Shown here one piece after another: positions 53,107 through 61,758 of a stretch of DNA of 64,000 nt. Under the pieces are notes generated by a model. That model saw only the letters and a list, made by a program, of their open reading frames with translations. It ran no database searches and was not told where the DNA came from. The position numbers were made by a program, and so were the translations under genes. Numbering within the stretch: the first letter of the stretch is position 1; each line of letters starts with the position of its first letter. Location of the stretch: NCBI GenBank assembly GCA_048267165.1, contig JBLWYD010000005.1, positions 1-64,000 of the forward strand. The letters are read 5' to 3'. The stretch comes from PGYR01 sp048267165. GTDB lineage: Bacteria > Bacteroidota > Ignavibacteria > Kapaibacteriales > UBA2268.

Positions 53107-54697
53107 ACTGAAAAACATATTGCTTTGTGCATTGGCTTTATCACTATATACGGCTAACGCACAAGAGACAGAAAAGCCGCAGAATACTGAGCCGGCTAGT
53201 TTCCCCAATGCTATTATCATAGGGAACTACAACCCCGAAACTGGTGGTGGCACTAAGAAATTACCTGAGAAACCGAAACCGATGAATCAAGCTTCATTGG
53301 ACTCGCTGAATGATAATGAGAAGCAAAAATTCCTACTGCTTCCACCTGAGAAAATACCAGCTAATTTTGTTGTTCCAACATTTCCTAATGGTTATTTGGA
53401 GGGTTCTTTCGGAAGTTTCCTAACTCCGAAAGCTATGGCGGGATTGGACTTCAATATAGATAAATTCGACTTTTTTATCAATGGCGGATTCGAAGGTTCA
53501 GATGGTCATGTAGAGAATGCTGATTACACAAAAATACAAGCGAATGCAGATATAGATTACATAGCCCCAGAAGCATTTTGGCTTTTTGGAGGCAGTAAAA
53601 CTAGAACGAAGTTCAGATTTGACAATTGGAATTACAATACTTACGCTATTGACACTGCAGATAATATAAATACAACGAAAATATTCATTGGTACTAGTAC
53701 CGAATCGAATTACAATGACTTTAGATTCGATTCCAAACTCGGATTCAATATTTTTAGTTTGAAAGATAATCTTCAAGATGGTTCAGAATTTGGTATTAAT
53801 GGTGGTTTATTTCTACATAATCCATTCGGGTCAGATAAGTTCGGCTTGAACGCAGAAGTAGATTTCAGAACTACTAATACTAATGGCAATTCGATGATAA
53901 AAGCTAATGCTGTTTTCCCAATAGCTAAAGGTGATTTTTCATTCACAATTGCACCGGGTGTGCAGTTAGCTAATAATACCATTAGTGAGAACAAACTTGC
54001 ACTATATGCTGATGTGAACATATCAGCTATTATGAGCCAAGATTTCACATTCTACGCAATAGCTAATACAGGGCTGAGCAATAATTCATTCGTGGATATG
54101 TTTGGAATCAACCCTTACGTTGTTACTTCACCAGTGATAGACTACAAACACACTATTGCAATGGGTAAGGTACTATTCAACTATCACCCATTTACATTCA
54201 TTAGTGCAACATTCGGAGCTTCTTATTCAATTAATAAAAATGATATTAGCTACACTAATGACAGTACATTCAGGTTTAATCCTGAGTATGTAGGGTCTAA
54301 TAGATTACAAGCATTTGCCCAATTATTTTGGGACATAAATGATTTGCAACGCATAACTGCAGATTTGAATTTCAACATTACAACTCAAGATTCGACTGAT
54401 GAACAGCTTACTTACGTTCCTACTGTTCAGTTTGCGACTAACTACCATCACTATTTCACTAAGGAGTTTGGCACAATTATTGGTGCTAAATACATAGGAA
54501 ATAGATATGCTGACCTTGCAAATTCAATAGAATTAGACGGTTATTTTGATATAACTTTCCGTGCAGAGTATTATTTCTCTGAAAGTTTAGGAGCATTTGT
54601 TAACTTGGAAAATATATTCAACCAAGAAATATATATATGGAATGGATACAAGCAAAGAGGAATATTTGCTCAGCTGGGTGTCCTTTACACATTTTAG
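53099..54697 (+). CDS. Outer-membrane beta-barrel protein (TonB-receptor-like C-terminus)
   Basis: A 532-residue protein with signal peptide MNKLKNILLCALALSLYTANAQ. A Pro/Lys-rich N-terminal region (about 30-110) is followed by alternating amphipathic strands to a final aromatic residue (GIFAQLGVLYTF). The last strands, ESLGAFVNLENIFNQEIYIWNGYKQRG, are typical of TonB-dependent receptors. No plug domain is evident, so it is an unplugged or short barrel, not a full receptor. It overlaps the TPR gene by 8 bases and starts the SPOR gene 3 bases after its stop, implying shared function. Confidence 0.8.
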   Translation: MNKLKNILLCALALSLYTANAQETEKPQNTEPASFPNAIIIGNYNPETGGGTKKLPEKPKPMNQASLDSLNDNEKQKFLLLPPEKIPANFVVPTFPNGYLEGSFGSFLTPKAMAGLDFNIDKFDFFINGGFEGSDGHVENADYTKIQANADIDYIAPEAFWLFGGSKTRTKFRFDNWNYNTYAIDTADNINTTKIFIGTSTESNYNDFRFDSKLGFNIFSLKDNLQDGSEFGINGGLFLHNPFGSDKFGLNAEVDFRTTNTNGNSMIKANAVFPIAKGDFSFTIAPGVQLANNTISENKLALYADVNISAIMSQDFTFYAIANTGLSNNSFVDMFGINPYVVTSPVIDYKHTIAMGKVLFNYHPFTFISATFGASYSINKNDISYTNDSTFRFNPEYVGSNRLQAFAQLFWDINDLQRITADLNFNITTQDSTDEQLTYVPTVQFATNYHHYFTKEFGTIIGAKYIGNRYADLANSIELDGYFDITFRAEYYFSESLGAFVNLENIFNQEIYIWNGYKQRGIFAQLGVLYTF

Positions 54698-54700
54698 ACT

Positions 54701-56125
54701 ATGGCAGATTTGAACGACGATAGAAAAAAAGAAGAAGAAGAGTACGGCGGTTTCGAACCAGACGAGAACGATGACGAATCGTTCATGTTGGAAGACGAAA
54801 ACGACTACCCTGCTAAACTTCCCGAAAAATTCAGTGATGAACCATCATCAACTGTTAGGGTAACTGCGTCCGTAGATTCTGTTGGTGGCGATGAGGAACC
54901 AGATGCTGATGAGGAACCTACCGAAGAGCCAATCAAAGAAGTCGAAGAAGTTATCGTTGATGAGGAAATACCTGATGAATCAGAGATTGAAGAAGTAATT
55001 GAAGACGATATTGAACAAGAAGAAATCGAAGATACTATCTCTGATCAAGAATCAGAAGATGAGACTGTTGAATTCGATGATGATTTCAAGAAAAAGTTAC
55101 TAGCCGATATAGATAAGAGCATGGCAAAAAGAGAAGCTAAAGAAGTAATAGAAGAACCTTCAGGGGACTCAGAACCTGCTAAGCAAATTGGCGATGATGC
55201 AGAGACAGTTGTTATGTTGTCAGACATAGAAGCTGATAAACCTTCGAATGCTAAATCTGTAGAAGAAGCTGAACAACCTCCTGTAGGTGCTGTTACTGAA
55301 GAAATAGAACCAGAAGACGAAGTAAAAGAAGAAAAGAAGAAAAAGAAAACTCCTATTTGGATCTTAATGCTTTATTCTTCTGTGGCTACATTATTAGTGA
55401 CCCTAGGTGCTGTTTGGTTAATCTGGACTCTAATGTTCAGTGGGACAGAAGAGCATAATAAAGATGATCACAAGACAGAAGAAGTAGCTACTAATCACGA
55501 AGAACATGAGCCAAAACACGAAAAGAAAACTGTTGTAGCTGATACTATGTCTCAGGAAGAGAAAAATTGGCTTGACTCTATGGATATAGATAGAAAAGAT
55601 ACTTTATTGTCATACAAAGAAGATAAAGAATTCTTTGCAGGACTAGAAGATGAGTTTGATGAAGAAGGCCACTCGAAAGATAAGCCAACAGAAAAACACA
55701 CTGAAAAGCACGAACCTAAAAAAGATAAACCAAAAGTAACGGAACCAAAGAAAGTAGTTCCTAAGAAGAAAAAAGAAGATATTGCTTCCAATGATAATAC
55801 TAAGTCAATAGTGCCAAAGGAAAAGAAGAAATCTACTGTAAAAATAGATGAATCCGAATTTTCTATGCCACAACCGAAAGGCCCCGCACCAGAGACAGGA
55901 TTATTCATGGTTCAAATATACTCATCACCTTCTCGCGAGGATGCTGAGAGTTGGTTAGGACAGCTAAAAGCTAGACAAGTACCAAGCCCAATGATAACTG
56001 AGCATGAAGTGAGAGGAAGAACTTGGTATAGAGTTCGTTATGGTAGATTTGAAACGAAAGAAGCTGCTCGCTCGTCTGCATTAGAGCTAGGCTACTCACA
56101 ATCTTGGATAGATAGAGTCAAATGA
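54701..56125 (+). CDS. Acidic inner-membrane protein with C-terminal SPOR domain
   Basis: A 474-residue protein. Residues 1-210 are a very acidic, probably disordered cytoplasmic region (many Glu/Asp). One membrane helix lies at about 218-247 (WILMLYSSVATLLVTLGAVWLIW), preceded by a KKKKK stop. The periplasmic part is a charged linker ending in a SPOR domain (about 398-474): LFMVQIYSSPSREDAESWLGQL, WYRVRYGRFETKEAARSSA. SPOR domains bind glycan strands lacking peptide stems, commonly at division sites. Its stop overlaps the TonB gene by 4 bases (ATGA). A link from cell-wall state to the outer-membrane partners is inferred. Confidence 0.85.
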   Translation: MADLNDDRKKEEEEYGGFEPDENDDESFMLEDENDYPAKLPEKFSDEPSSTVRVTASVDSVGGDEEPDADEEPTEEPIKEVEEVIVDEEIPDESEIEEVIEDDIEQEEIEDTISDQESEDETVEFDDDFKKKLLADIDKSMAKREAKEVIEEPSGDSEPAKQIGDDAETVVMLSDIEADKPSNAKSVEEAEQPPVGAVTEEIEPEDEVKEEKKKKKTPIWILMLYSSVATLLVTLGAVWLIWTLMFSGTEEHNKDDHKTEEVATNHEEHEPKHEKKTVVADTMSQEEKNWLDSMDIDRKDTLLSYKEDKEFFAGLEDEFDEEGHSKDKPTEKHTEKHEPKKDKPKVTEPKKVVPKKKKEDIASNDNTKSIVPKEKKKSTVKIDESEFSMPQPKGPAPETGLFMVQIYSSPSREDAESWLGQLKARQVPSPMITEHEVRGRTWYRVRYGRFETKEAARSSALELGYSQSWIDRVK

Positions 56126-56886
56126 TAAGACAACCAGATGTACAACCGGGATTAAATATCAAAATCCCATGGGATTCGAACACAGCTAAGGGTTTCACCA
56201 TAGCAGTGGTCGGTATGTTGTTATTTTGGATTATCTCTCCATTTATCACAATTGAAAAAGCTCAACCAAGAGAAATCAGTTCTTCTATTCCTATAGAATT
56301 ATTGAACTTTGGTAGTGGTGATGGCACTGGTAAGAGAAGCGGAAACCTAACCGAAGAAGGCAAGTCTGTAAAAGGAAATTTAGCCGAAATGAATATAGAA
56401 GACGCTCAGATATCTTCAAATACTAAAGGTAAATCAGACGTTAAAATAGAAGATGCAACTAAGTTCATCGCATCAAATGATATAAAAAGTAATGACAATA
56501 ATAATACAAAGCTAACTGGAACCGACAACAAGAGTGTTGGTAAAGAAGACGGCTCGGACATAGCTGGTACTGGTCTGAAAGATCGTGGTACTGGAAGAGG
56601 AGCTGGAGATGGCTTTGGTGATATAGATTGGGGTGGCGGAGGAAATAGAGTTCTTCTAAGTAAAAAATTACCTCAGTTCCCTAAAAGTGTGAAGTCCAAT
56701 GCGCGTATAGAGCTACGGTTCAAGGTTTTGGCTGATGGTACTGTAAGTCAGGTTATTCCTCTCCAAAAAGCTGACCCTGCTCTAGAGCAAGCTGCTATCA
56801 ATGCAATTAAGCAATGGAGATTCAACCCACTGCAAGAGAACAAAGAGATGTGGGGCACAATTCCTTTAACTTTTATACTTAGATAA
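56122..56886 (+). CDS. TonB-family energy transducer-like protein
   Basis: A 254-residue inner-membrane protein. One helix at about 24-44 (GFTIAVVGMLLFWIISPFI), a polar linker rich in Gly, Asp and Asn (about 80-170), and a C-terminal TonB domain (about 180-254): ARIELRFKVLADGTVSQV, QAAINAIKQWRFNPL, MWGTIPLTFILR. No ExbB or ExbD gene is seen. The linker lacks the usual Pro-Lys repeats, so it may be shorter-reaching than classical TonB. Overlaps join it to the SPOR gene (4 bases) and the small membrane ORF (1 base). Confidence 0.85.
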   Translation: MIRQPDVQPGLNIKIPWDSNTAKGFTIAVVGMLLFWIISPFITIEKAQPREISSSIPIELLNFGSGDGTGKRSGNLTEEGKSVKGNLAEMNIEDAQISSNTKGKSDVKIEDATKFIASNDIKSNDNNNTKLTGTDNKSVGKEDGSDIAGTGLKDRGTGRGAGDGFGDIDWGGGGNRVLLSKKLPQFPKSVKSNARIELRFKVLADGTVSQVIPLQKADPALEQAAINAIKQWRFNPLQENKEMWGTIPLTFILR

Positions 56887-57059
56887 TGGTTGATGCTTTT
56901 CAATTCTTCATGGAGTTATCTACTCTAGTCCAAGTCATATTAGTATTACTTTCCTTGCTGCTATTCATAACAATTGTTAAAAAACTATTGAAATTTTCGA
57001 TAATAGTATTAACTATTATTGCGTTAGTAATTTACATTTCTGACGTGTTTGTCTTGTAA
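56886..57059 (+). CDS. 57-residue two-helix membrane protein closing the envelope operon
   Basis: A short ORF whose ATG overlaps the stop of the TonB gene by one base (TAATG), a common coupled-translation arrangement. The translation has two hydrophobic helices, ELSTLVQVILVLLSLLLFIT and IIVLTIIALVIYISDVF, separated by a KKLLK turn. No family is recognised; it resembles a small helical hairpin. A small subunit of the envelope assembly is inferred from the coupling. Confidence 0.65.
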   Translation: MVDAFQFFMELSTLVQVILVLLSLLLFITIVKKLLKFSIIVLTIIALVIYISDVFVL

Positions 57060-57084
57060 CTCAAAAAACCTTTGTTTATTTTTG
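57054..57084 (+). promoter_or_regulatory. Candidate promoter of the UDP-glucose dehydrogenase gene
   Basis: TATTTTTG (57077-57084) is a full TAnnTTTG match. TTG at 57054-57056 lies 20 bases upstream, overlapping the end of the small membrane ORF. The ATG is at 57116. Confidence 0.45.
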
Positions 57085-57115
57085 AAGCTATTGAAATTTA
57101 AAAAATGAGAATTCT

Positions 57116-58456
57116 ATGTCTTTTAAGATTGGAGTTATTGGAACTGGCTACGTTGGTCTAGTTTCAGGAACTAGTTTTGCCGCAGCAGGCAATGATGTCC
57201 TATGCATAGACATCGATGAGAAGAAAGTTGAAATAATGAAAAGTGGTAAATCTCCTATTTACGAACCAGGGTTAGACCATTTATTAGCTAGAAATATAAA
57301 AGAAGGTAGATTAAATTTTTCTACAAATTTAGAGCAAGCTGTTTTAGAAAGTCAAGTGATTTTCCTTTGCTTACCTACTCCTCCTAATGAAGACGGTGCA
57401 GCGGATTTGCAACATGTACTTAAAGTAGCAAATGATATAGCTTACCTAATAAACAAGAATAATATAACTGAACCGAAAATAGTAGTGAACAAAAGCACAG
57501 TGCCAGTTGGTACTGCAGCAGCTGTTACAGCTATATTCGAATCCAAATTAGAAAACAATAATGTAAGCGTAGTTTCAAACCCTGAATTCCTTCGTGAAGG
57601 ATTCGCTGTAGAAGACGCTATGAAGCCAGAAAGGGTCGTGATAGGCACTTCATCAGAAGAGGCGGCTAAGATCATGACTGACCTGTATCAACCGTTTGTT
57701 CGCAGCGGTAACCCTATTTACATTATGGATGAAAAAAGTGCTGAAGTAACTAAATACGCGGCTAACTCTTTCCTAGCTACAAAGATTTCATTTATGAATG
57801 ATCTTTCTGCTTATTGTGAGAAAGTAGGTGCTGACATAGAGCAAATCCGTGCAGGTATTGGCTCTGATAGTAGAATAGGTAAGCGTTTTTTATTCGCAGG
57901 CGTAGGTTATGGCGGCTCTTGCTTCCCTAAAGACGTACAGGCGTTAGAATACTCTGCTGACCAAGTTGGCTCTCCACTTCACATAGTGAAAGCAGCGAGA
58001 AGAATAAATGCCGAACAAATACAAAGATTTGTAGATAAAGTAAAAAATAGATTTGACAATCTGAGTGAGACTAGCATAGCTATATGGGGTCTTGCGTTTA
58101 AGCCAAATACTGACGATGTCCGTGAAGCTCCGGCATTTGTGCTTATTGAAGAATTACTCAAAGAAGGAGTGAAAATCTCTGTCTATGACCAAGAAGCAAT
58201 GGAAAATACTAAGCTACATTTTGGTGATAGAATAGAATATTGCGAAGATATGTATTCTTGTTGCAAGGACAAGGATGCTCTAGTCATAGTTACGGAATGG
58301 AATTCATTCCGCAATCCAAACTTTGATAAACTAAAGGGTTTATTAAAAAACAAGATAGTCTTCGACGGTAGAAACCTCTTCCAACCAGCAGATATGGCTG
58401 AAATCGGCTTTGAGCATCATCCCGTAGGACGAGGGTTTTCTCAAAACCAGAAATAA
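57116..58456 (+). CDS. ugd: UDP-glucose 6-dehydrogenase
   Basis: A 446-residue NAD-dependent enzyme oxidising UDP-glucose to UDP-glucuronate, a precursor for surface polysaccharides. The N-terminal Rossmann fold is IGVIGTGYVGLVSGTSFA. The central region includes K213 (EVTKYAANSFLATKISFMND). The catalytic cysteine is C269 in GVGYGGSCFPKDVQAL, with D273. The C-terminal UDP-binding domain has IAIWGLAFKPNTDDVREAP and LVIVTEWNSF. The length is normal. GDP-mannose dehydrogenase is an alternative, but the GTGYVGL and GGSCFPKD motifs favour UGD. It is monocistronic. Confidence 0.93.
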   Translation: MSFKIGVIGTGYVGLVSGTSFAAAGNDVLCIDIDEKKVEIMKSGKSPIYEPGLDHLLARNIKEGRLNFSTNLEQAVLESQVIFLCLPTPPNEDGAADLQHVLKVANDIAYLINKNNITEPKIVVNKSTVPVGTAAAVTAIFESKLENNNVSVVSNPEFLREGFAVEDAMKPERVVIGTSSEEAAKIMTDLYQPFVRSGNPIYIMDEKSAEVTKYAANSFLATKISFMNDLSAYCEKVGADIEQIRAGIGSDSRIGKRFLFAGVGYGGSCFPKDVQALEYSADQVGSPLHIVKAARRINAEQIQRFVDKVKNRFDNLSETSIAIWGLAFKPNTDDVREAPAFVLIEELLKEGVKISVYDQEAMENTKLHFGDRIEYCEDMYSCCKDKDALVIVTEWNSFRNPNFDKLKGLLKNKIVFDGRNLFQPADMAEIGFEHHPVGRGFSQNQK

Positions 58457-58557
58457 GCGAATTAGCAACAAGCGATTGCATCATCTTGTTAATTGATTGA
58501 CGAAATATACTCCGCTGCTTATAACGCCTCGGCTTTATAGGTGCTGACAAAACTTGT

Positions 58558-58914
58558 TTAATCTACTTGAGAATCCCTAACCAATTGCAATTCAGCTATT
58601 CTCTTGTTTCTTAGATACAAGAATAATGGGAATGGTCCAGCGGCACCGAAAAGAAGTGTAAGTATCCATAATGTATATATATTCTGAATACCTAATCGCT
58701 TAGCTTCGTAGTTAGACCATGTGAAAAATACTACAACCATAAGGAATAAATCTAATGAAAATCCTGTTACTATATTATTCGCATATATAGCCCCAAATGT
58801 TCTAGAAGGATCTGTCCAGAAAAGAATATTGCCGAACTCTATGCTTTCTTTGATAGTGAATATGTTAGGGAATATGAAGCCAATCCCAGATAAGACAAGA
58901 AGTAATTTTTGCAT
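58558..58914 (-). CDS. DUF2834-like small membrane protein
   Basis: A 118-residue protein with three predicted membrane helices. The layout FIFPNIFTIKESIEFG, FWTDPSRTFGAIYANNIVTGFSLDLFLMVVVFFTWSNYEAKRLGI and LWILTLLFGAAGPFPLFLYLRNKR matches DUF2834 of unknown function, with its closing PLFLYLR motif. It lies alone between ugd and the LRR operon. No promoter or terminator is convincing. Function unknown. Confidence 0.8.
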   Translation of the reverse strand: MQKLLLVLSGIGFIFPNIFTIKESIEFGNILFWTDPSRTFGAIYANNIVTGFSLDLFLMVVVFFTWSNYEAKRLGIQNIYTLWILTLLFGAAGPFPLFLYLRNKRIAELQLVRDSQVD

Positions 58915-59001
58915 CTAAAAAACCTCATTTGATTTTGATAGTAAACCCAAATTATCAAATTTATTTCATATACAAGAATCTTAATAAATAAGAATGTTTA
59001 T

Positions 59002-60048
59002 TTATTCCTCGAACGGGTTTCCTTCTTGATTTATAATTATATCTTTACCTTCAGATCGGTTAATTCTACAATCTAAATTATTGAATCTAAAATCTACTTG
59101 ATAAATATTTGGTAGTGCAAATAAGTCATAATTGAAATTAGAAACATTGTTATTATCTAAAGATAGAATACCAAGTTTCCCCATCTTTGAAAAACTATAA
59201 TCTAGTAAAGCAATTTTATTTTCAGAAAGCCGTAGTATTTCTAACAATGGTAAAGTTAAAGCATTCTCAGGAATTGACTTCAAATTACAATTTGTTATTG
59301 ATATACTAGTGAGCAATGGATTATTTCCAATTATAGAATTTAAATAGGTTGTGTCAAGATTATATATTTTATTTATCCATAGATTTTCTAATAAAGTCGT
59401 ATTAATTGATGATGGCATTGAGGTAAATGAGTCTAAGTATATTGATTGTAATTCAGTTAGATTCTCTAAATTCAATTCAACGTCTATTGGATAATCAAAT
59501 CGAAGCCAAAGACCTTTAAGCTTACTAAATTTCGAGATATAATCTTCATTTTCAAGAAATAAAGGATTAAAACCAACTAAATTTAATATTTCAATGTCAG
59601 GGTTAAACTCTTTTAAATCAAGGTGCATCGTATTGAATTGACAACTAAATCCTATACACGAATTTAAATTTGTGAATTTGAACCACCCAGAATTCCTTGA
59701 GACATTTATTTTTATATCTTTTGCACCTTTTAGATTTATGAGGGTGTCTTTTACGATACATTCGTTAATAGATAAACTATTAAGAGTACTCATGTCAATA
59801 ATTGAAAGAATATCATTAATATTCCCAAAGCACTGATGAAACGCCAGACTCTTTATCTTCTTTCCTTTTAGCTTATCTATATGAAGTAGATTAATCTCAT
59901 GAAAAGAAAGAGTCTCAATTTCATCAAATGAAGTTATATTACTAGTATCTTTTAGAGTTCTGATACTTACTCCAAACAAATCAATATTAGTATTTAAAAA
60001 AAGGATTAAATAGACAAAGAGTGGTATGGTTAATTTAGTCAGATTCAT
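59002..60048 (-). CDS. Leucine-rich-repeat protein, exported
   Basis: A ~348-residue protein starting at ATG 60048; an in-frame TTG at 60057 overlaps the previous stop but is less likely. An N-terminal hydrophobic stretch (IPLFVYLILFLNTNIDLFG) acts as signal peptide or anchor. Repeats of ~22 residues follow, such as LKGLWLRFDYPIDVELNLENL, LEILRLSENKIALLDYSFSKM and LGILSLDNNNVSNFNYDLF, forming an Asn/Leu LRR solenoid. The C-terminus is DFRFNNLDCRINRSEG. It starts 6 bases after the sigma-54 activator stop and is the last gene of the operon. Partner binding is likely; the ligand is unknown. Confidence 0.8.
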   Translation of the reverse strand: MNLTKLTIPLFVYLILFLNTNIDLFGVSIRTLKDTSNITSFDEIETLSFHEINLLHIDKLKGKKIKSLAFHQCFGNINDILSIIDMSTLNSLSINECIVKDTLINLKGAKDIKINVSRNSGWFKFTNLNSCIGFSCQFNTMHLDLKEFNPDIEILNLVGFNPLFLENEDYISKFSKLKGLWLRFDYPIDVELNLENLTELQSIYLDSFTSMPSSINTTLLENLWINKIYNLDTTYLNSIIGNNPLLTSISITNCNLKSIPENALTLPLLEILRLSENKIALLDYSFSKMGKLGILSLDNNNVSNFNYDLFALPNIYQVDFRFNNLDCRINRSEGKDIIINQEGNPFEE

Positions 60049-60053
60049 ATCCC

Positions 60054-61247
60054 TCAATCCAAATCATATTGCTTGAGTTTGCGGTAGAGTGTTCGCTCGC
60101 TGATACCTAGCTCTTTGGCAGCTAAGCGGCGATTCCCCTCGAATCGGTTGAGTGAGAAAACGATTAGTCGTTTTTCTATATCGGCAAGATTCATAGTATC
60201 CAGACCCTCTAGCATCTCATCATTCTCTACTACTTCGTCGGCGGTTTGTATCATTATCTCGTTCTGATTTGCTACTATTTCTTCTAATTTCATTGTGTTG
60301 AAATTCAGCTCATGTTTCAAATCCTGAATGTCATTTTTTATCTCGAGCAGTGTACGGAATATAATCCCAAGCTCTAAGTTGGAGTTGTCATCACTGCTTT
60401 GGGTTGTTGTTACGAGCGCAGTTTGTCTTCCCCTAGTGTGGCGTGGGAGCGATGGTCGTATGTATTTGGTTACGTTCTCTGCTTCTATGAATTCCTTGGC
60501 TTCTAATGTGAGCATAGTCTCTACCAGATTTTTTAACTCACGTACATTGCCGTCCCAGCTTTGGCTCTTTAGTATTTCCAGAGCTTCGAGGCTTATCCCT
60601 TTGAAATCAAGCCCGATATTAGTTGCAGTTTTATTTGCAAAATAATAGAACAGTGGCTCTATATCATCGCGGTGTTCGCGGAGTGAGGGCAGTTGAATAT
60701 GCACTGAGCGTAATCGGAAATACAAATCCTGACGGAATTGCTTCTGCTCTACTCTCTCCTCTAATTCACGATTAGTTGCAGCTATAACTCGCACATCTAC
60801 TTTGCGATTGTCTGATGAACCAAGACGAGAGAACTCACCCGATTCCAATACTCGGAGTAATTTGACTTGCGTTTCTACTGGCATTTCCCCTATTTCATCG
60901 AGGAATATTGTCCCTTTGTCCGCAGTCTCGAAGAATCCTTTTCGCTGGTCAACGGCACTTGTGAATGCACCTTTCTCATGACCGAAAAGCTCTGATTCTA
61001 GCAGAGTTTCAGGTATAGCGCCACAGTTAACACTGACGAAATTATTGCCTTTACGTTTACTCAATCCGTGTAGGGCTTTCGCGAATACTTCTTTACCAGT
61101 TCCAGTTTCTCCAGTTATCAGTACTGATAGCTCTGTCGGTGCGGCCTTGAGCAATAGTTTTTTGGCTTTTCGCATCGGCTCGGCTGTACCGATAATTCCG
61201 AATTTTTTCTCTAGTAGTTTGTCACTATGTATTGTGCTATTATCCAT
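60054..61247 (-). CDS. Sigma-54-dependent transcriptional activator without receiver domain
   Basis: A 397-residue bacterial enhancer-binding protein. No N-terminal receiver, GAF or PAS domain; the AAA+ domain starts near residue 16. Walker A is GETGTGKE (46-53), Walker B FLDEIGE (115-121). The sigma-54 contact loop, normally GAFTGA, is GAFTSA (93-98). A linker with a coiled-coil-like stretch (about 290-350) precedes a Fis-type helix-turn-helix, RRLAAKELGISERTLYRKLK, at the C-terminus. Similar in layout to PspF, it may be controlled by a partner protein. It begins directly after the rhodanese stop (TAAATG). Confidence 0.9.
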   Translation of the reverse strand: MDNSTIHSDKLLEKKFGIIGTAEPMRKAKKLLLKAAPTELSVLITGETGTGKEVFAKALHGLSKRKGNNFVSVNCGAIPETLLESELFGHEKGAFTSAVDQRKGFFETADKGTIFLDEIGEMPVETQVKLLRVLESGEFSRLGSSDNRKVDVRVIAATNRELEERVEQKQFRQDLYFRLRSVHIQLPSLREHRDDIEPLFYYFANKTATNIGLDFKGISLEALEILKSQSWDGNVRELKNLVETMLTLEAKEFIEAENVTKYIRPSLPRHTRGRQTALVTTTQSSDDNSNLELGIIFRTLLEIKNDIQDLKHELNFNTMKLEEIVANQNEIMIQTADEVVENDEMLEGLDTMNLADIEKRLIVFSLNRFEGNRRLAAKELGISERTLYRKLKQYDLD

Positions 61248-61745
61248 TTATCGGGTTATCCAATCTTCCCATCCACCAACGTATATGAACATATTTTCGA
61301 ATCCAGCGGTTTTCATATCTTCTGCTAAGTGATGTGATAAATCGCAATCGCCACCAGTACAATATATCAAGAATTTCTTATCTCGGGGAAGAGTATAAAT
61401 CTGTTCAAAATACTGCCCCTCATCGCCATAAGGGAAAATATTGATTGCTTCACCAATCTTTCCTTTGGCAAAGTCTTCTGGGCTACGTGCATCTATTATT
61501 ACAAATTCAGGATTGCTGATTCTAGCTTTTATTTGCTCATAAGTTATAGTGCCACCTTCTAGCTTTTCGCCCTTACTTACGGCTCCTGTTAATCCAGCTT
61601 CCAGTAGCGAATCGGATGCAGCAGGCCCTTTGTCAGTTAGGTATGATAGCCCTTTGGTACTTATATCACTGTAGTTATACGCGAAAGCAAGTACAACTGA
61701 TGTCAATACTACCATTAGTATTATCTTGTAATTTAAATTTTTCAT
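61248..61745 (-). CDS. Membrane-anchored rhodanese-like domain protein
   Basis: A 165-residue protein with an N-terminal helix (about 8-24, IILMVVLTSVVLAFAYN). The rhodanese fold starts VIIDARSPEDFAKGKIGEAINI and ends FENMFIYVGGWEDWI. The loop YCTGGDCDLS holds C129, the expected sulfur-carrying cysteine, and C134. It faces the periplasm. A sulfurtransferase or redox-sensing role is possible. It lies 13 bases after the PlpD-like gene and directly abuts the sigma-54 activator. Confidence 0.88.
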   Translation of the reverse strand: MKNLNYKIILMVVLTSVVLAFAYNYSDISTKGLSYLTDKGPAASDSLLEAGLTGAVSKGEKLEGGTITYEQIKARISNPEFVIIDARSPEDFAKGKIGEAINIFPYGDEGQYFEQIYTLPRDKKFLIYCTGGDCDLSHHLAEDMKTAGFENMFIYVGGWEDWITR

Positions 61746-61758
61746 AACATCTCTCTTT

